Source: Oscillospiraceae bacterium (GTDB lineage: Bacteria; Bacillota; Clostridia; Oscillospirales; SIG627). Taken from it: a DNA stretch of 64,000 bases. The DNA lies in the NCBI GenBank assembly GCA_015065085.1, contig SVQW01000010.1:35012-99011 (forward strand). The letters are read 5' to 3'. The translations under genes were made by a program, and so were the position numbers. The notes beneath the pieces were generated by a model. That model did no database searches. It was not told the DNA's origin and saw only the letters and a list, made by a program, of their open reading frames with translations. How positions within the stretch are numbered: position 1 is the first letter of the stretch; each line of letters opens with the position of its first letter. Of the stretch, positions 20,645-29,109 are shown piece after piece.

Positions 20645-21847
20645 CTACTTCATTCTGAAAATGTCAGTAGAAAACTCGCGATTTTCAAAATCAAACAACT
20701 CACTTACCGTTACAAGGCGCCAGCCGTTGTCACAAAACCAGTCTATCAACTCCAGCGCAGCTTCTCCGGAAGCTTCATATATATCATGCATAAGCACAAC
20801 GTATCCCGAACGCGCTTTTTCTTTCACATGCTGAGAAAGTGCCGCCGGGTCTTTGACCTTCCAGTCCTCGGGGTCTACGCACCACTCTACATGAAAAAGC
20901 CCCAATTCTTCCATTATATCAAGGCGTTCGTCACCGTATGGCGGACGAAACACCTTCGGATATACACCCGTTTTTTCATACACAATGTTCTGAGTCTTGG
21001 TAACACTCGCCAAAGCGTCTGCACGGGAAAGCTCATTGAGTTTTTCATGACGCCAGGAATGGTTACCTATCTCACAGCCGCTTTTGAGTATTTCATTAAG
21101 TATTACGCCGTTATCGGGACATTCGAAACCCAGAACGAAAAACGTTGCTTTGGCACGTCGTTCTTTCAGTTTAGATAAAATCTTACGTGTAATATCGGGA
21201 CGGTGCGGGCCATCGTCAAAAGTGAGAGCTATAACCTTTTCACCCTCTGCGGCGGGAGTGTACACCGGCGGTACATACGGAAGATTTATACTATTGTCAT
21301 ATTCGGAAAGCAATATTACGGTTTCGCTTCCGTCAGCATACAGTGTTATACTTTTATCGTCAAGGTAAAAAGGCACTTCTCCGTAAAGGTCAAACAAATC
21401 GGGGGCAACAACCGACAGAAAAAGCGGTTCACGGCTTGCAGAATAATTGAAGCTTAAAGTATTGCCGTTTTTGTCACGCATAACGATACTGTAAAACGAC
21501 TGATCGAAATAAGCATTCACCGGCAGCAGTTCTTTTCCGGATTCAACTATCTCAGATGCAACAGCTTTATTTATTTCACCATTTTCCGGAAAAAGCGGAT
21601 AGTGACGAATCAAGTCATTATTGATAACCGTTTTTATTCTGCAAAATTCATTCAGTGCCGTAATTTTAACAATCGGTTGCGGAAGAGACAGAGCAAAAAT
21701 TCCGGTTTTCTCCGCTGTATTTTCACCGTTATTTTTCGGTTTGCCGCATGTAAACGCCGTCACGCAGACAATTAACACGAAAAAAACGGCGGCAAAAAGC
21801 TTTACCGAGGTTTTAAGTTTCCTCTTTTTACTTCTTTTTGCAGCCAT
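20645..21847 (-). CDS. Membrane-anchored polysaccharide deacetylase (NodB domain)
   Basis: A 400-residue protein with a basic N-terminus, one membrane helix (about 14-33) and an extracellular part. The NodB domain starts with TFDDGP (209-214), whose Asp pair supplies the catalytic base and metal ligand, and continues with HSWRH (263-267) carrying the metal-binding histidines, RPPYG, and LMHD. By family it deacetylates peptidoglycan or another surface glycan, often changing lysozyme sensitivity or spore cortex structure. Residues 55-190 form a beta-rich region similar in placement to the accessory domain of PdaC-like deacetylases. AAAGGAGAG lies before the start. It follows scfB by 13 bases and may be cotranscribed. 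Confidence 0.9.
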   Translation of the reverse strand: MAAKRSKKRKLKTSVKLFAAVFFVLIVCVTAFTCGKPKNNGENTAEKTGIFALSLPQPIVKITALNEFCRIKTVINNDLIRHYPLFPENGEINKAVASEIVESGKELLPVNAYFDQSFYSIVMRDKNGNTLSFNYSASREPLFLSVVAPDLFDLYGEVPFYLDDKSITLYADGSETVILLSEYDNSINLPYVPPVYTPAAEGEKVIALTFDDGPHRPDITRKILSKLKERRAKATFFVLGFECPDNGVILNEILKSGCEIGNHSWRHEKLNELSRADALASVTKTQNIVYEKTGVYPKVFRPPYGDERLDIMEELGLFHVEWCVDPEDWKVKDPAALSQHVKEKARSGYVVLMHDIYEASGEAALELIDWFCDNGWRLVTVSELFDFENREFSTDIFRMK

Positions 21848-21860
21848 TTTGATCTCTCCT

Positions 21861-23213
21861 TTATTGGGAAGCCTGAGCAGCCTTGATCATAATAGCACAC
21901 TCAACGCGCTTTCTCTCAAGCTCACAACCCATTTTATAAGGAATTTTTATATTCTTGTTGAATTTGCTGTTGTTTGCCGCGCATCCGCCTCCGCAGAAGT
22001 ACTTTGCCCAGCATTTGTCACATTCGGGGTTTGAATCGATGGTAGACAGTGCAAAAGTCTTCTGAATATCATAATTATATTCTTCATCGAAAATACTGCC
22101 TATTTTAAAGCTTGTATCTCCGACAAACTGATGACAGGGGTAAATATCTCCGTTAGGAGTAACCGCCACATATTCACTTCCGGAGCCGCAACCCTTACAA
22201 CGCTTATAAACGCACGGACCGTTTTCCAAATCAATCATAAAGTGGAAGAAATTAAAGTGCTTTCCGGATTTATCACGTTCGATTATAGCCTTTGCAAGCT
22301 TTTCATACTCCTCAAATATCACAGGAATATCCTCTTCGCGCAGAGCATATTTATTGTCAGCCTCAAGAACTACGGGCTCTACGGATATTTCATCAAATCC
22401 GCAATCAGCAAGATGCAGAACGTCCTTTGAAAAGTCCAGATTGTCATGTGTGAACGTACCGCGCACATAATACGAACCTGTGGTACGCTTTTCCACCAGC
22501 TTTTTATATTTGGGGAGAATCACGTCATACGAACCGCTTCCATCCTCAAACGGGCGCATTTTATCATTTACTTCTTTCCTTCCGTCAATGGAAAGTACCA
22601 CATTGTGCATTTCGGCATTGATGAAATCGATTGCCTCATCATCCAGCAAAGCACCGTTTGTAGTCATGGTGAAGCGGATATGCTTACCGCGCTTTTTCTC
22701 CTCTTCTCTACCATATTTGACAAGCTGTTTAACCACTTCAAAATTCATAAGCGGCTCACCGCCGAAGAAGTCAAGCTCAAGATTTTTTATATGCAGAGAT
22801 TTTTCCAGAAGAAAATCTATTGCCTTTTTGCCCACTTCAAGCGACATGAGGGAGCGGTCTCTGCCATAGTCACCTGCCGAAGCAAAGCAATACTCGCAAC
22901 GCATGTTACAGTCGTGGGATATGTGCAGGCACATGGATTTAATCGGGATTTTTCCATGATACAGGTCTCCCACTTCAATTTTGGGGGCATACAGAAGTCC
23001 ATTGTTCCAAAGCTCTAAAATATCAGAATAAGCTTCTTCTATTTCCTCTCGGCTGTACGGGAGACCGAAAAGCTCCTCGGGGCAGGCAGACTTCAAAGGC
23101 GGGCAAAGCTTGTCTACCATATCATATACCGCATCCCCTACAAGATGGATTCCGTTGGAGTTTGTGTCAATTACAATGTTGTAGCCGTTTAATTTATACT
23201 TATGTATCAGCAT
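21861..23213 (-). CDS. scfB: SCIFF peptide radical-SAM maturase
   Basis: A 450-residue radical SAM/SPASM enzyme that, by family, installs thioether crosslinks between cysteines and downstream residues of the SCIFF precursor (a ranthipeptide). The radical SAM cluster motif is C102-xxx-C106-xx-C109 (DCNMRCEYC). The SPASM region shows CGSG...IYPCHQF and CDKCWAKYFCGGGC, ligands for auxiliary FeS clusters. The N-terminal 90 residues form the peptide-recognition region. Its substrate gene scfA is 65 bases upstream, separated by a terminator hairpin, so scfB is probably made from read-through. AAAGG precedes the ATG. Confidence 0.95.
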   Translation of the reverse strand: MLIHKYKLNGYNIVIDTNSNGIHLVGDAVYDMVDKLCPPLKSACPEELFGLPYSREEIEEAYSDILELWNNGLLYAPKIEVGDLYHGKIPIKSMCLHISHDCNMRCEYCFASAGDYGRDRSLMSLEVGKKAIDFLLEKSLHIKNLELDFFGGEPLMNFEVVKQLVKYGREEEKKRGKHIRFTMTTNGALLDDEAIDFINAEMHNVVLSIDGRKEVNDKMRPFEDGSGSYDVILPKYKKLVEKRTTGSYYVRGTFTHDNLDFSKDVLHLADCGFDEISVEPVVLEADNKYALREEDIPVIFEEYEKLAKAIIERDKSGKHFNFFHFMIDLENGPCVYKRCKGCGSGSEYVAVTPNGDIYPCHQFVGDTSFKIGSIFDEEYNYDIQKTFALSTIDSNPECDKCWAKYFCGGGCAANNSKFNKNIKIPYKMGCELERKRVECAIMIKAAQASQ

Positions 23214-23227
23214 ATTAACCTTTCAAG

Positions 23228-23260
23228 AAAAAAACGGGGACTCACACAGGAACCCCCGTT
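23228..23260 (-). terminator. Attenuating terminator between scfA and scfB
   Basis: On the minus strand the stem AACGGGG/CCCCGTT is followed directly by TTTTTTT (23228-23234). It sits between the peptide gene and the maturase gene and should keep the precursor in large excess over the enzyme. Confidence 0.8.
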
Positions 23261-23277
23261 AACAAACTGCGTTTTTA

Positions 23278-23427
23278 TTATTTGTTGTCTTTCTTTTCGC
23301 ACTTCTGGTTTGCAACGGTGCAAGAGGTCTTGCAAGCGGACTGGCAAGAAGCCTGGCATTCGCCGCAGCCGGAGGTCTTAACGTTCTGAGCGTAAGTATT
23401 TTTGTTAAGAGTAACGATGTTTTTCAT
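23278..23427 (-). CDS. scfA: SCIFF precursor peptide (six cysteines in about forty-five residues)
   Basis: A 49-residue peptide, MKNIVTLNKNTYAQNV followed by a cysteine-rich core with Cys at 21, 24, 28, 32, 36 and 43. The core CGECQASCQSACKTSC matches the SCIFF family closely. AAAGGAGATATATAGACA precedes ATG at 23427, and a TTGATT-N17-TATAAT promoter lies upstream. It is the substrate of the neighbouring ScfB. Its biological role is not known in any species; this gene family is nearly universal in Clostridia. Confidence 0.96.
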   Translation of the reverse strand: MKNIVTLNKNTYAQNVKTSGCGECQASCQSACKTSCTVANQKCEKKDNK

Positions 23428-23462
23428 TGTCTATATATCTCCTTTTACAATTATTTTTTACC

Positions 23463-23491
23463 ATTATAGCATAATATGCAAAAAAAATCAA
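23463..23491 (-). promoter_or_regulatory. scfA promoter
   Basis: TTGATT (23486-23491), 17-base spacer, TATAAT (23463-23468) on the minus strand, with a start point about 30 bases ahead of the scfA ATG. Confidence 0.8.
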
Positions 23492-23563
23492 TAGAAAAAA
23501 TAATTTTTGTCAGCATGTTTTTTAAAATACATCAGTTTTTTATTTTGGCGCATAGTATAAGGC

Positions 23564-23596
23564 AAAAAGGAGAGACGAAAATCGTCTCTCCTTTTT
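23564..23596. terminator. Terminator after the NYN gene
   Basis: A 15-bp perfect stem (AAAAAGGAGAGACGA and its complement, loop AAA) with T runs in both directions, 10 bases after the NYN-gene stop. Confidence 0.85.
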
Positions 23597-23605
23597 GATA
23601 ATCAA

Positions 23606-24376
23606 TCATCCGATTTTGTCTTTATTAATCTTTTTCCAGTCGGCAACCAGAATTTTCACGTTCTGTCCGCGAGCGAGCTTTTTATCTTTTTTATGAATGT
23701 AGCCGGCGTCTATCATTTCGGACAGTGCCTTTTTAACCTCATCCGGTGAAACATTGTTCTGAACGGAAAGTCTTTCCGCAGTACTCATGAACGTGGGGAT
23801 TATACGCTTATTTTTTTGTGTACCGATAAATCTGAAATTTTCAACTATCATTTTGTAATACTTGTTTTTTGATTCCGGGAAAGGCAGTTCAACGCTTTTT
23901 GAAGCGGCGTCCTTGAGACGTGTGCTGAATGCCCCGCTTACACCGTATACGATTACTTTTTTACGCATTTTATTCTTCAGAAAATTTGCAACCGAAGAAA
24001 AATGTCCGTCGCCCGTGAAAATAATATGGGCATCAATATCGCTGTTATCGACGGCATTCTGATAAATGTGGTCCAGCATAATAAAATCGGTGTAGTCCTT
24101 TTTGTAATGTCCGTTGTTCTGAGTATCGATTATGGAGTTGGTAATTTTACGGATGTTTGAAATCTCATTTTTTAATTTTACGTTTGAAAAATCGGCAAAA
24201 AACACTATACTTCTGACATTGTAATTCTTCATTAAATCATCGTGCCATGCCTTGATGTCGGGACGGCTTTTGTGTATATTTTCCATGGAAATATACCAAT
24301 GCTCAAAATCCACATAAGCATATGCTTTCGGAAGCGTGGTGCTTTTGTTTCCAAACAGTTTTTTGAGAATACTTAT
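23606..24376 (-). CDS. NYN/PIN-like nuclease-fold protein with winged-helix-like tail; non-canonical start
   Basis: The NYN fold starts with strand AYVDFEHW, whose Asp is a predicted metal ligand, and includes IIFTGDGHFSSV and KVIVYGV later; the last 65 residues look like a winged helix. By family these are metal-dependent ribonucleases or RNA-binding relatives. The first ordinary start codon (GTG, 24313) would cut away the first strand of the fold. The frame stays open upstream to 24382 with no ATG, GTG or TTG, and an AAAGGGGTGA site lies at 24383-24392. An ATA at 24376, 7-9 bases after it, would begin (M)SILKKLFGNKS; ATT at 24370 is the alternative. The start is inferred, not certain. Confidence 0.75.
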   Translation of the reverse strand: MSILKKLFGNKSTTLPKAYAYVDFEHWYISMENIHKSRPDIKAWHDDLMKNYNVRSIVFFADFSNVKLKNEISNIRKITNSIIDTQNNGHYKKDYTDFIMLDHIYQNAVDNSDIDAHIIFTGDGHFSSVANFLKNKMRKKVIVYGVSGAFSTRLKDAASKSVELPFPESKNKYYKMIVENFRFIGTQKNKRIIPTFMSTAERLSVQNNVSPDEVKKALSEMIDAGYIHKKDKKLARGQNVKILVADWKKINKDKIG

Positions 24377-24642
24377 ACTTATTCACCCCTTTCTTCGTTT
24401 TATATTTTACAATATATTTTTTTATCTGTAAATTCGTATTTGTAAATAAAAAGTAAATTGAGTAAAAAAGCTATTGTAATATGGTGCGTATGGCATTAAA
24501 ATATGTATGATATACAATACCGTTGCCAAACCCAGAGCCTGTATTTTATATTTTTTGACAAATAAATTATAGATTTATCAACGGTTTTGTTATATAATCA
24601 TGTTATGGCAAATCAATATATTTTCATTAAAGGAGATTAATC

Positions 24643-25797
24643 ATGGCTGATAACGATATCCTCAACAAATTCAAATCAAACCAAGAAGAAAAGGTTGTTG
24701 ACACTTCCAAAAAGCTCAAAGTCGGTATAATCGGTACAGGCTGGATTGCGGAAGCTCACATTTCCAGCTACAAAAAATGCCCCGACATTGAAATAGTTGC
24801 CGGTGCGGACCTTGTTCCCGGCAAAGCAGAAGCGTTCTTCAAAAAGCACGGTGTTGAAGGCGTACGTTGCTACAACAGTGACGTTGAAATGCTGGATGCC
24901 GAAAAGCTTGATGCAGTAAGCATTTGTACCTACAACTGCCAGCATGCTCCCTGTACAATCCACGCGCTGGAAAAGGGCGTTAACGTTCTTCTTGAAAAGC
25001 CCATGTGCGTTACACTTGATGAAGCTATCGAAATTATGAAAGCCGAAAAGAAGAGCGGTAAGATTCTCTCTATCGGTTTCCAGCCCCGCCTTGATGCAAA
25101 CATGAAGAAAATCAAGGAAATTGTTGATTCCGGAGAGCTTGGTCAGATTTACTACATACAGACCGGTGGCGGTCGTCGCAGAGGTATCCCTACTCCTTTC
25201 GGTACTACATTTATCGAAAAGAGCACCGGCGGTATCGGTGCGTTGGGTGACATCGGATGCTATTCTCTGGACATGGTACTCAACGCTGTGGGTTATCCCA
25301 AGCCTCTCACCGTTTCCGGTTACAAATCTGCATTCTTCGGCACACAGCCCTCTTACTATCCCACTCATCCCGAGTATGCCGAAAAGTTCGGTGTTGACGA
25401 CTTTGCGGCAGGCTTTGTACGTCTTGAAGGCGGCATAATTCTGGACTTCCGTATTTCCTGGGCGATGAACATGGACACCGCAGGCGACACTCTCATTCTG
25501 GGTACCAAGGGCGGTCTGAGAATCCCCTCCACCGAATGCTGGAACGGCTCTGTCGGCGGACCTATGAAGATCTACAAGGAAATTGCAGGCAGCCAGGTTG
25601 AAATTACCGTGCCCATCATCAACGATAACACATCTCTCTTTGATAAAAAGATACGTTCTTTCCTTGATGCCGTTAAAGAGGGTTCTCCCGCACCTATTCC
25701 TTCCAGCCAAATCGTTATCAACCAGGCAATTCTGGACGGTATCGTTCGTTCTTCCGAGCTGGGCAAGGAAATTGAAATTCAGATTCCCACATTATAA
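24643..25797 (+). CDS. Gfo/Idh/MocA-family NAD(P)-dependent oxidoreductase
   Basis: A 384-residue cytoplasmic dehydrogenase. The Rossmann fold opens with VGIIGTGWIAEAH (near residue 28), followed by the EKPM motif with the catalytic-region lysine, and the C-terminal alpha/beta domain contains GALGDIGCYSLD with the usual Asp/His-type site (here GDIGCYSLD). An N-terminal extension of about 25 residues is unusual. By family it oxidises or reduces a sugar or inositol derivative. AAAGGAGATTAATC precedes ATG. Its stop overlaps the start of an isomerase gene as TAATG, which supports a shared sugar-catabolic pathway. Confidence 0.9.
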   Translation: MADNDILNKFKSNQEEKVVDTSKKLKVGIIGTGWIAEAHISSYKKCPDIEIVAGADLVPGKAEAFFKKHGVEGVRCYNSDVEMLDAEKLDAVSICTYNCQHAPCTIHALEKGVNVLLEKPMCVTLDEAIEIMKAEKKSGKILSIGFQPRLDANMKKIKEIVDSGELGQIYYIQTGGGRRRGIPTPFGTTFIEKSTGGIGALGDIGCYSLDMVLNAVGYPKPLTVSGYKSAFFGTQPSYYPTHPEYAEKFGVDDFAAGFVRLEGGIILDFRISWAMNMDTAGDTLILGTKGGLRIPSTECWNGSVGGPMKIYKEIAGSQVEITVPIINDNTSLFDKKIRSFLDAVKEGSPAPIPSSQIVINQAILDGIVRSSELGKEIEIQIPTL

Positions 25798-26528
25798 TGG
25801 TGAAAAATATGAATTACGGTCTTCAGTTGTATTCCATACGTGATATAACTCCCAAAGATTTTGAAGGCGCACTGAAAAAGGTTTCCGAAATCGGATACAA
25901 AATGGTAGAGCCCGCGGGATTTTTCGGTCATGATGCAAAGGATGTTGCAGCCTGGCTTACAAAATACGGTCTTACCGTTTGCGGTACTCACACCGGCTGG
26001 CAGGCTATTGAAAGCGATTTTGACGCAACTATCGCTTACCACAAAGCCATCGGTGCAAAACGTATAATTGTACCCGGTGCAGACACCTCTACAAAAAAAT
26101 CTTTGGATGAATTCATCGATTTTGTAAATAAATATCAGCCCCTCGTAACAAAGGAAGGGTTGGAATTATTATACCACAATCACTCCCGTGAATTTCTCCC
26201 CAACAACGATGGAATCGTAGCTCATGAAGAACTTGAAAAGCGTACCGAAATTCTTTTTGAGATTGATACATACTGGGCTTTTGTTGCAAAAGCCGACCCC
26301 ATCGCTCTTCTCGACAGACTCGGTAAGCGTGTCCCCGTTATTCATCTCAAGGACGGACTTGCCGACGGCACCGGAAAGTATCTGGGACAAGGCGAGGCAC
26401 CTGTTGCAGCGGTACGAAAAAAGGCAATTGAACTCGGCTGTGACATTGTGGTTGAAAGCGAAGGTCTTCTCCCCAACGGTATTGAGGAAGTAACTCAATG
26501 CTTTAATTACCTTAAGACACTTGATTAA
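25797..26528 (+). CDS. Sugar phosphate isomerase/epimerase
   Basis: A TIM-barrel protein of the xylose-isomerase-like superfamily, 243 residues from the TAATG overlap start or 239 from ATG at 25809 (MNYGLQLYSIRD), which matches the family N-terminus better. Seen are IGYKMVEPAGFFGHD, LLYHNHSREF, ILFEIDTYWAFVA, VIHLKDG and IVVESEG, which place the expected metal-binding Glu, Asp and His residues around the barrel. Translation is coupled to the upstream dehydrogenase. Members often convert keto-sugars or inosose derivatives; the precise substrate is unknown. Confidence 0.9.
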   Translation: MVKNMNYGLQLYSIRDITPKDFEGALKKVSEIGYKMVEPAGFFGHDAKDVAAWLTKYGLTVCGTHTGWQAIESDFDATIAYHKAIGAKRIIVPGADTSTKKSLDEFIDFVNKYQPLVTKEGLELLYHNHSREFLPNNDGIVAHEELEKRTEILFEIDTYWAFVAKADPIALLDRLGKRVPVIHLKDGLADGTGKYLGQGEAPVAAVRKKAIELGCDIVVESEGLLPNGIEEVTQCFNYLKTLD

Positions 26529-26545
26529 AAATACTTTGTACCAAT

Positions 26546-26568
26546 ACGGGCGCACGCTGTGCGTCCGT
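26546..26568 (+). terminator. Hairpin between the isomerase and sulP-family genes
   Basis: A 9-bp GC-rich stem (ACGGGCGCA with partner TGCGTCCGT) 18 bases after the isomerase stop. It has no T run, so it may be a processing site or weak terminator. It overlaps the furthest-upstream possible start of the next gene. Confidence 0.4.
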
Positions 26569-26597
26569 TTGGTGCGTTTGGAAAGAAGCTGAAAACA

Positions 26598-28130
26598 TTG
26601 GTAAAAAAATACATAAACGATTTAAAAAAGGAATTCAAAGGCTATAATCTTTCAAGCCTTACCAAAGATATAATGGCAGGTCTTACGGTTTGTGCCGTAG
26701 CTCTGCCTCTCGCCATAGCATTCGGTGTAGGCTCCGGTGCCGATGCCGCCGCGGGGCTCATTACTGCCATTCTTTCAGGTATAGTAATGAGCCTTTTGTC
26801 GGGCGCATCCTTCCAGATATCCGGTCCTACCGGCGCCATGACAGCGGTGCTCATGGTTATAGTTGCAAAGTACGGACTTAACGGTGTATTTGTTGCATCG
26901 CTCTTTGCGGGAATCATAATTCTCATTTGCGGAATTTTCAAGCTCGGAAAGCTTGTGGGGCTTATCCCAATGCCGGTCGTTACAGGCTTTACCTCGGGTA
27001 TCGCAGTTATAATTGCCATGGGGCAGATTGATAACTTTTTCGGAACGACCTCTGTTGGAGAAACTGCACTCGAAAAAATAGGCTCATATTCCGAGTTGGG
27101 ATTTCCTCCCAACTTACAAGCCGTTATATGCGGTCTTGCGGTAATCGCCATTATGGTGGTTTACCCCAAAAAGTGGAATGCGAAAGTTCCTTCTTCTCTC
27201 ATTTCCATTATTATTGTGGGAATTCTCAGCTATGTTCTCAAGTTCGACGTTGCAAAGGTTGGCGACATTCCCCGCACACTGCTTCCCGAAAACAGGCTGA
27301 TACTGGGTTCGCTTGATTTTAGCAGTATTACGGGTCTTATCTCCCCTGCAATCACCATTGCCGCACTGGGAATGATTGAAAGCCTTTTGTGCGGTGCAAG
27401 TGCTTCCAGAATGAAAAACGAAGAATTTGATGCCGATCGTGAGCTCATTGCTCAAGGTGTGGGTAATATTATTATTCCTTTCTTCGGAGGTGTCCCCTCC
27501 ACTGCCGCCATTGCACGTACCAGTGTTGCCATAAAGAGCGGATGTCAGACAAGGCTTTGCGGTGTATTTCATTCCGTAGCATTGCTCGCTTCCATGTTCC
27601 TACTCGGTCCCGTTATGGCTCAGCTTCCTCTTTCCGCACTGGCGGGAGTTCTTATGGTAACCGCATGGAGAATGAACGAATGGCACATGATCAAAGAGTT
27701 TTTCTCTAAGAAAATGCTGGGTGCTGTTTCAAAATTCCTCATTACCATGATTGCCACTGTTGTTTTCGACCTTACGGTTGCGATTGTTATAGGTATTGTT
27801 TATTCTCTTGTTCTCTTTGCGATAAAGGTTTTGAAACACAAAGCAACAAAGCAGTGCAAGCTGGGAACAGACATTCTCGAAGACGGAGAATGTGCAACAA
27901 TCAAACTTTACGGATGCATGGCATTTGTCAATGTTCCCAAGCTCAAATCGGTTTTTGAGGGTATAAAAGGCAAATACAACCGTATTACGATAGATACTCA
28001 GGCGGTTACCGTGTGTGACACATCAGGTGTTTATGCACTTAAGGATATCAAAAATGAACTGGGTGCCGAAATAGTAAACATCAACAAAAGCCAAGAAGCT
28101 CTATTTTTGAAATCAGGAGTAACCAAATAA
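26598..28130 (+). CDS. SulP/SLC26-family anion transporter with STAS domain
   Basis: A membrane protein of about 510 residues with some 12-14 hydrophobic helices, beginning with the family signature region AGLTVCAVALPLAIAFGVGSG and followed by FQISGPTGAMTAV. After residue 410 comes a cytoplasmic STAS domain (TIKLYGCMAFVNV...TIDTQAVTVCDTSGVYAL). The family moves sulfate, bicarbonate or dicarboxylates. No sulfate-assimilation genes are nearby. The start is uncertain: TTG at 26598 precedes the natural N-terminus, whereas GTG at 26559 would lie in a hairpin; neither has a strong ribosome-binding site. The stop overlaps the next gene as TAATG. Confidence 0.88.
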   Translation: MVKKYINDLKKEFKGYNLSSLTKDIMAGLTVCAVALPLAIAFGVGSGADAAAGLITAILSGIVMSLLSGASFQISGPTGAMTAVLMVIVAKYGLNGVFVASLFAGIIILICGIFKLGKLVGLIPMPVVTGFTSGIAVIIAMGQIDNFFGTTSVGETALEKIGSYSELGFPPNLQAVICGLAVIAIMVVYPKKWNAKVPSSLISIIIVGILSYVLKFDVAKVGDIPRTLLPENRLILGSLDFSSITGLISPAITIAALGMIESLLCGASASRMKNEEFDADRELIAQGVGNIIIPFFGGVPSTAAIARTSVAIKSGCQTRLCGVFHSVALLASMFLLGPVMAQLPLSALAGVLMVTAWRMNEWHMIKEFFSKKMLGAVSKFLITMIATVVFDLTVAIVIGIVYSLVLFAIKVLKHKATKQCKLGTDILEDGECATIKLYGCMAFVNVPKLKSVFEGIKGKYNRITIDTQAVTVCDTSGVYALKDIKNELGAEIVNINKSQEALFLKSGVTK

Positions 28131-28939
28131 TGAAAAATCTGCTCACTACCCGCTTCATAAATCTTGGTTTGGGTCAAAAGTTAAACAGTCTTTTTGTTGA
28201 AAAGCTTGCAGACTTCGACATGGACAAGTTGATACCTGCGCAAAAAGCCGAAAATCCCGGGGATTACCTTATGAATCTGGGTGACTGTTTTCTCAATCTG
28301 GTATACATCCTTGCGGATATGGACAACGCAATGATAAAATACAAGAAGAAAAACATACCGGACGATATCATACTTGATTCGCTCAACGATGTAGGCGTAT
28401 GGGTTATGAATCATTACAATTCAACAGGTGAAATAGGTTTTGCAACCATTCCCTGGGAATGTGCGATTCACAATGTAAAAGTCATAAAAATAGGACGGTT
28501 GCAATACGCTCATCAGGCTTGTGAAACAGCCTCCCCGGCTCACGGGCTAAAAGTAGGCGACAATGTCATTTACATGCACATTCAGGAGGGTCCCGGACTA
28601 ACCCCTGAGGCTTGCCGTGAATCGATTGCACGGGCAAAGGAATTTTACAGACAATATTTCCCGGAATTTGAGTACAAGTACATGGTATGCCACAGTTGGA
28701 TGCTTGACCCGGCATTGCCCGGAATGGTAAAGCCGGATTCAAATCTTGCTATGTTCTACAAAATGTTTGAAGTGGTGGAAACCTCGCCTTCTCAGTCTGC
28801 GATGAAGCGCGTATTCGGCCCCGATGCTCAAAAGCCGGTAGAAGAATTACCAGAAAACTCCACACTGCAAAAAAACATGAAAGCCTTTCTTCTGGGCGGC
28901 GGAGAGCTTTCCATCGGCTTTGGAGTGCTTAAAGCTTAA
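28130..28939 (+). CDS. Acyltransferase-domain protein (NAT_N / GNAT-like C-terminal type)
   Basis: A 269-residue cytoplasmic protein. The second half holds the pattern YMHIQEGPGLTPEACRESI followed by FVCHSW-like MVCHSWMLDP, which I associate with the GNAT-like C-terminal domain family (formerly DUF5596); the first half is all-helical. The function is not established for the family. Coupling to the SulP transporter through TAATG suggests a joint role, perhaps acting on a transported anion or its product. A terminator follows. Confidence in the family is moderate, in the reaction low. Confidence 0.7.
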   Translation: MKNLLTTRFINLGLGQKLNSLFVEKLADFDMDKLIPAQKAENPGDYLMNLGDCFLNLVYILADMDNAMIKYKKKNIPDDIILDSLNDVGVWVMNHYNSTGEIGFATIPWECAIHNVKVIKIGRLQYAHQACETASPAHGLKVGDNVIYMHIQEGPGLTPEACRESIARAKEFYRQYFPEFEYKYMVCHSWMLDPALPGMVKPDSNLAMFYKMFEVVETSPSQSAMKRVFGPDAQKPVEELPENSTLQKNMKAFLLGGGELSIGFGVLKA

Positions 28940-28953
28940 TTACAGCATATCAA

Positions 28954-28991
28954 AAAGAGAGATAAATCCTTTTAAGGCTTTGTCTCTCTTT
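28954..28991 (+). terminator. Terminator after the acyltransferase gene
   Basis: Stem AAAGAGAGA/TCTCTCTTT with inner pairing, followed by TCTTTAT. It also lies 11 bases past the end of the convergent spoVM-like gene. Confidence 0.65.
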
Positions 28992-29001
28992 CTTTATGAA
29001 T

Positions 29002-29094
29002 TCAATTCTGCTCATTTCCTTTTTTGCTTGTACCGAACAACTTTAAAAGTATTCCGCGCAAAAAACCGGGTGGCTTAAACACCATAATTTTCAT
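29002..29094 (-). CDS. spoVM: SpoVM-like amphipathic spore-coat anchoring peptide
   Basis: A 30-residue peptide: MKIMVFKPPGFLRGILLKLF followed by GTSKKGNEQN. It matches the SpoVM pattern (MKxxxxKxPxFLxGIxRxxxG) of sporulating Bacillota, including the proline in the hinge and the amphipathic helix with a basic tail. In Bacillus the peptide marks the convex forespore membrane and recruits the coat ATPase SpoIVA. AAAGGA lies 9 bases before ATG. It is the second gene of a two-gene operon with a 48-residue membrane peptide 15 bases upstream. Too short for most gene callers. Confidence 0.82.
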   Translation of the reverse strand: MKIMVFKPPGFLRGILLKLFGTSKKGNEQN

Positions 29095-29109
29095 GGTAAA
29101 TATTCCTTT

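Noticed and set aside
26546..26597. Start of the SulP gene at GTG 26559
   Set aside because: The codon lies inside a GC-rich hairpin without a ribosome-binding site; TTG at 26598 was preferred, although this remains uncertain.
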